Assembly (NCBI GenBank): GCA_905147135.1
Contig: LR990043.1
Location: forward strand, 7,909,057 to 7,973,056
Direction: 5' to 3'
Origin: Blastobasis lacticolella
Taxonomy: Eukaryota > Arthropoda > Insecta > Lepidoptera > Blastobasidae
DNA: 64,000 nt
How positions within the stretch are numbered: position 1 is the first letter of the stretch; every line of letters starts with the position of its first letter. Shown one piece after another: positions 60,131-64,000 of the stretch. The translations under genes and the position numbers were made by a program. Below the pieces are notes generated by a model. It was not told where the DNA came from. It was given only the letters and a program-made list of their open reading frames with translations, and searched no databases.

Positions 60131-61170
60131 ATCACGAAAAAGACTTTAATGAGCCGTGAGAACGCTCCAAATGAACGATTGTGCGGGGGGCTCGGTTTAA
60201 TGAAGGATTTATGTTAAAGTGAGTTAGATTAACGCGAATTATGGACTATTGTGGCGGCTGGAGTAAACACCATTGAATGCGGCGTGATGCAATTAAGACG
60301 TGGGTGGAGGCTGTAGCGGCCCGGGTATTATTCGCAGTTTGGGATATTTTGGCGGTTCATCTACCCACCTGTTGCTCGGGGGGTGAGAAAAACTGAGCGG
60401 CGCGGCCGCGGCCCGCTGCCCGCTCGCGCCAATTATACCGGCCTCCTGTCGTTTGTCATGCATGGGTCTTAATAGGTCTCAATTACAGAATGTATGAAGA
60501 AATTCGCTAAGATTTCAAGCGGATGTAAGGTTATCTCACTGTCTACCTACGTGTGGTGTCCGGTAGAGGAGTAGTATCCTCCTTCATATTTGTGGAGGAC
60601 TTTGCCAATGGTACTTTCTTCGTTTGGCTGGCATTGCACTTATAGACTAACTAAACTTTCTCTAGAAAATATAGCTACCAAATCATACAGCATGATATGC
60701 TTCTGTTGCAACGGTGGTTGTGGTCAGATTCAAATTGATTAATAGACGCTTTGTTACATCAATTGATAAATCACACCGCGGATGTCACACATACACAGAA
60801 TACTAATGCTACTAGTCACAGAACGGTTCTGTGGAGGTCTTAGATCATTTAGGCTAGATGCTCTACCTTTGATAGCCTTGTGAAAGTCGAAGGTTGGTGC
60901 TATTGTACTCTGTAGGTCACCACAAGCTTTGAATAGCTGTATAGTATGACTGTTATATACAGGCTGTATCAAGACAGGTGGCGAGGGTGCCCGCGGCGCA
61001 ACGGCGAGCGGTTATAACATGTGTCGGCGACTCCGCAATACAATATAGCTACAGGATGTGGTGATTGTAATCATGTGCCGAGAACGTTGAATTTGGTAAG
61101 GAAAAGGGAAATCGTCGTGTAAGTCGAAATCGACATGGTAATCGTGTAAATATAAAAATTATATACTATT

Positions 61171-61250
61171 GAATGTGTCCAATTTGAACCATGATCCAAT
61201 TTGGTCAGGTGGAATACAACCGGGACATTAACGCCAAGATGATTATTAAT
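61171..61250 (+). mobile_element. SINE copy with internal deletion
   Basis: GAATGTGT..AACCATGATCCAATTTGGTCAGG from the SINE middle is joined directly to ACAACCGGGACATTAACGCCAAGATGATTATTA from its 3' end. About 120 bases of the usual body are missing. Confidence 0.75.
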
Positions 61251-61477
61251 CGTAGATAAAAATATATACTAGTTGATGTTAGAACTCTGAAAAGACTAAA
61301 GGGTCTCCTGGCTAGATCTGGCCTCCAAGCTCCATTTGGGTTGTGTTGCTCGGTTTACAGGATAAGTAAGGAAGCCAGTAGAGAATAGATAAAAATTTAA
61401 ATAGTTAATTTACTTGGAAATGATTAGGAAAACTCTTTAGACGTTGAATATTCAATCAGTCCATCATCTTTCGTTTA

Positions 61478-61720
61478 TTTCCTGACGTCTGGAAGCAAGC
61501 CGTAGTTAATCCGATTCCTAAGGCGCCGTCCTAATTGGCAACGGTCGTGCGACCATGGTCGTACGACGGACGTCGCCCGACCTATAGGAGACTTCAAAAT
61601 CACCCCGTCGCACGACCGTGATCAATTAGGACAGCGCCTAAAACCAGTGACTCTGTCGAATTAAAAGATCGCCGTCCCATTACCTTACTGCCCCTTATAT
61701 TCAAAACACTTGTGATAGTA
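61478..61720 (+). mobile_element. LINE reverse-transcriptase relic split by a MITE
   Basis: The plus-strand frame gives FPDVWKQAVVNPIPK before 61522. After the MITE it gives PKTSDSVELKDRRPITLLPL and IFKTLVIVVCNRVTK, followed by a stop and then LEANKILP in the next stretch. These correspond to the N-terminal reverse-transcriptase blocks of jockey/CR1-type non-LTR elements (W-K-x-A...P-I-P-K, R-P-I-S-L-L-P). Only a short decayed piece remains. Confidence 0.82.
61522..61638. mobile_element. Harbinger-like MITE with TAA duplication
   Basis: A 117-bp element has 16-bp ends GGCGCCGTCCTAATTG and, inverted, GGCGCTGTCCTAATTG. TAA flanks both sides (61519-61521 and 61639-61641). A three-base TWA duplication and GG-starting ends fit PIF/Harbinger. 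A second internal inverted pair (CGGTCGTGCGAC / GTCGCACGACCG) adds to the fold. It sits inside a LINE reverse-transcriptase relic. Confidence 0.85.
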
Positions 61721-62124
61721 GTGTGCAATCGGGTTACTAAGTAGTTGGAAGCTAACAAAATTCTGCCAATAATATCCACGAGACGCCATAAGTCGTTCCC
61801 AGAACAACGCAATGCACATATCCTTACTTTTCGGTAGCACCCTTAAAACCTCGGTAAGTGCGTGTTATTTAAAAAAGTTATTTTTAGCCGGGAACACTTT
61901 GAAATTTTATTGACTAAACCACGAAATTATATTAGTTTATTTATTTTATTTTATTTATTAGGCTCACCAATAGTTTATACACTACATGACAATCTTATTT
62001 TATATACCTAAAGTAACAGCAATAATTCAGTTTTAAGTGTAAAACCAATTATAGGTAAACAGCATGCATTTATAATTAAATAGTTTAATTAAATATCCAC
62101 AAACAAACTGTGGCCATAGGGAAT

Positions 62125-62314
62125 ACTCATCTTGGCGTTAATGTCCCGGTTGTGCTCTCAAACACGAGGGCCCAGGGTCCGCCTTGATCCAGGATTTGGC
62201 AATCAGATAATTACAATGGAGCGACTACCGTCTGACATCCGTGACTCTGCAACCAGGGGAACCTGACCAGATTGGATCATGGTTACAAATTCAGGTGCCT
62301 GAATTTGCAGGTTA
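62125..62314 (-). mobile_element. SINE, 5'-truncated, with 11-bp target-site duplication
   Basis: This copy holds the 3' half of the same SINE family without the tRNA head. CCATAGGGAAT occurs at 62114-62124 and 62315-62325 directly at the two ends. A truncated 5' end within a target-site duplication is the usual mark of LINE-driven retrotransposition. Confidence 0.85.
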
Positions 62315-62807
62315 CCATAGGGAATGCTAAGATGTCAAGCCTCGCCCGCACTAGGAACAATTTCTATAGCAACACGCTTTCGGCACAAGTTGCGAATTGG
62401 ATGTTTTTAATTGTTTATGCAAAACCGAATTAGGTATGCACGGAAACATCTGTGCAAACATCTCCTTTGTTGTATCTGATGCAACCGTTCAAAATATTGT
62501 AATTAGGCGGTACTGTTTAACACATGATGTCACAGAGTACAACATGGACTTCTAAAAGAAAGTGGACAAAACGTTTTATAGGGTTGGCAATACTGCAGTG
62601 ATATCTAAACGTATAAAAAGATAAAGTGGTAGATAAAGGTCGAGCTTGCTTGCGACCTAAGTGGTACCTACAACAAAAGTAACAGATAATTTTAGGACAA
62701 TTAATAAGCTCGATTTAAGAGAGTCTTCATTGCCAGTTATTGTATGGCTATCTATTAGAGACCCTGGTGCGGATGAAGATTAAGGTTTTTTGAAATCGTT
62801 CATTAAG

Positions 62808-63151
62808 ATATATCGTCAATATCCCGATTGAACTCTTGCACGCTAGGACCTAGGATCCGCCTTGACCATGATCTAGGTAGGATTTCGCAGATCAGGTAAT
62901 TACAGTAGAGCGACTGCCTTCTGATCTCTGTGACCCTGTTCACAGGGGTAGGAACCTGACCAGATTGGATAATTCTGTCACCTGAATGTACAGATTCCTC
63001 ACAATGTTTTGCTCATCGTAAGAGCATCGGTTAGTGTTGAATTGATGTGTAACTCAGAAAAAGGTCATTCGTTAATGGAGGCACTAGGGATCGAACTTGA
63101 TACCCCTCGCTTACGAGTCGGATCTGCTAACCATTAGTTCACCGACGCTCT
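62808..63151 (-). mobile_element. tRNA-headed SINE, near full length
   Basis: The minus strand shows the tRNA-like head (GTCGGTGAACTAATGGTTAG..., B box GTTCGATCCC), the family body (CTTACGATGAGC, AATCTGGTCAGG, CCTGATCTGCGAAATCC) and the 3' end with GTGCAAGAG...CGGGATATTGACG. It is more diverged than the 1.3-kb copy, and no clear target-site duplication was found. Confidence 0.85.
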
Positions 63152-64000
63152 CTACAGCCGTAAATGGATTTTCATAATTACTTTGACATCAAGAATTTAA
63201 ATTCGAGGTGAGGTACTCGTACGTACTTGCATTAATTAGGAAGTTCAATTGTATGTCATTTGTATTTTCCATTATAAGTTACTGAACATTGCATGAATAA
63301 GCAAAGTCAAGAATATTGCATTCTTAATTAAAACATACGCAATAAAGGTTAAACACATTCATCAATTTTAATATTAATAAAACGCGTGTGCGTCTATAAA
63401 ATGATCAGCGTTTATTATTTCAATTTATGCTGAGTACATTTATAATTACTAAAATGAAACTTGTTTTACGTTGTATTTGTATCTCAACTTAAAGACACTT
63501 CAATTATGAAAATAAGTGGTTACGTAAGTACCGACTATAGATTTTTAAACTATTTGATAACCATACAAAAACAAGGCACATACAGTGTGTTTGTACAATT
63601 TCATAATTGTACCAAACCCTAAAACTATATCACACACAGCTCTCTATTTTCTGGACAAAGCAGATTATCGTTTTCTTGTTTTACTACGAAATCCTAAAAA
63701 AATTAGTATCCGTAGGTGTCCCCCTGTAAATAGTGAACTAAATAAAAATATCACAGATAACATCACGGACTGCCTACTATGAGAACTCTCTCAACTGTAT
63801 GAGTTACCATGAGCTAAGTTACACCCGAAAAATAAAAAGAATTAAGCGTATTTTGACACCAGACACGTTTCGTCATAACTACGAGTGTGACTCCTGAGCG
63901 CAGACGGTGTCAAGTGTCATGGGACATTGTGGCTGTTGGTAACTAACTGTTCTTCATTGTCACGGGTTTTTTGTTAGTGGTAACTCATTACTACTCGCCT
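63152..64000. other. Non-coding stretch
   Basis: AT-rich. The longest frame (63585-63782) starts with GTG, has no homology that I recognise, and is treated as chance. Confidence 0.5.

Noticed and set aside
63090..63150. tRNA-like sequence with a B box
   Set aside because: It is the head of a SINE; the acceptor-stem pairing and 3' context of a real tRNA gene are absent.
1..64000. CRISPR arrays, operons, ribosome binding sites
   Set aside because: The window is eukaryotic; no regularly spaced repeats or prokaryotic gene organisation were seen.

Overview
The window looks like lepidopteran (moth or butterfly) nuclear DNA. It is AT-rich and intron-dominated, has no bacterial-style gene packing, and is full of dispersed repeats typical of Lepidoptera: a tRNA-headed SINE with a GATGAT-type tail, the 'ataccac..aaggtggcaaacaagc' repeat, TA-flanked MITEs, a mariner fragment and CR1/jockey-like LINE scraps. 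Long open frames are rare, and nearly all of them are chance frames without an ATG, a splice context or family resemblance.

The one gene I can name is an LMO4-type LIM-only gene on the minus strand. Its first coding exon (16693-16822, inside exon 16693-16897) encodes an Asn/His/Pro-rich N-terminus that ends in ...ECAG. The next exon (13826-13988) encodes the first LIM zinc finger. The two join in phase across a split glycine codon and give a continuous CAGCGGKI LIM start. The second LIM domain and C-terminus were not found and probably lie beyond the left edge. The 5'UTR continues in one or more exons at higher coordinates that are not securely placed.

The 2.7-kb intron between these exons is the most unusual part. 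It holds three tandem, partly broken copies of the 3' half of the first coding exon, each with a copy of the 5' splice site. It also holds a degenerate scrap of the LIM1 exon in which two zinc-binding cysteines are tyrosines, a mariner transposase fragment next to that scrap, and a SINE 3' end whose tail runs up to the LIM1 3' splice site.

Layout: 1-13.8 kb is downstream intron or flank, with SINEs, a MITE pair near 7.5-8.1 kb and a snap-back hairpin at 10.5 kb. 13.8-16.9 kb is the LMO4 exons. 16.9-64 kb is upstream and intergenic or 5'-intronic sequence. It has short GC/CpG-rich islands set in AT-rich DNA with nearby TAATTA-type sites (17.7, 18.3, 19.8, 32.0, 34.8, 50.1, 51.5, 53.0, 60 kb), which look like the regulatory landscape of a developmental gene. 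Among them are a Harbinger-like MITE inside a LINE reverse-transcriptase relic (61.5 kb), TA-flanked MITEs (32.4, 32.7, 46.1 kb), a long-arm foldback (54.6 kb) and SINEs with target-site duplications. I saw no convincing new multi-gene system. The best candidates for novelty are the exon-fragment duplications and the SINE-abutted splice site in the LMO4-like gene.
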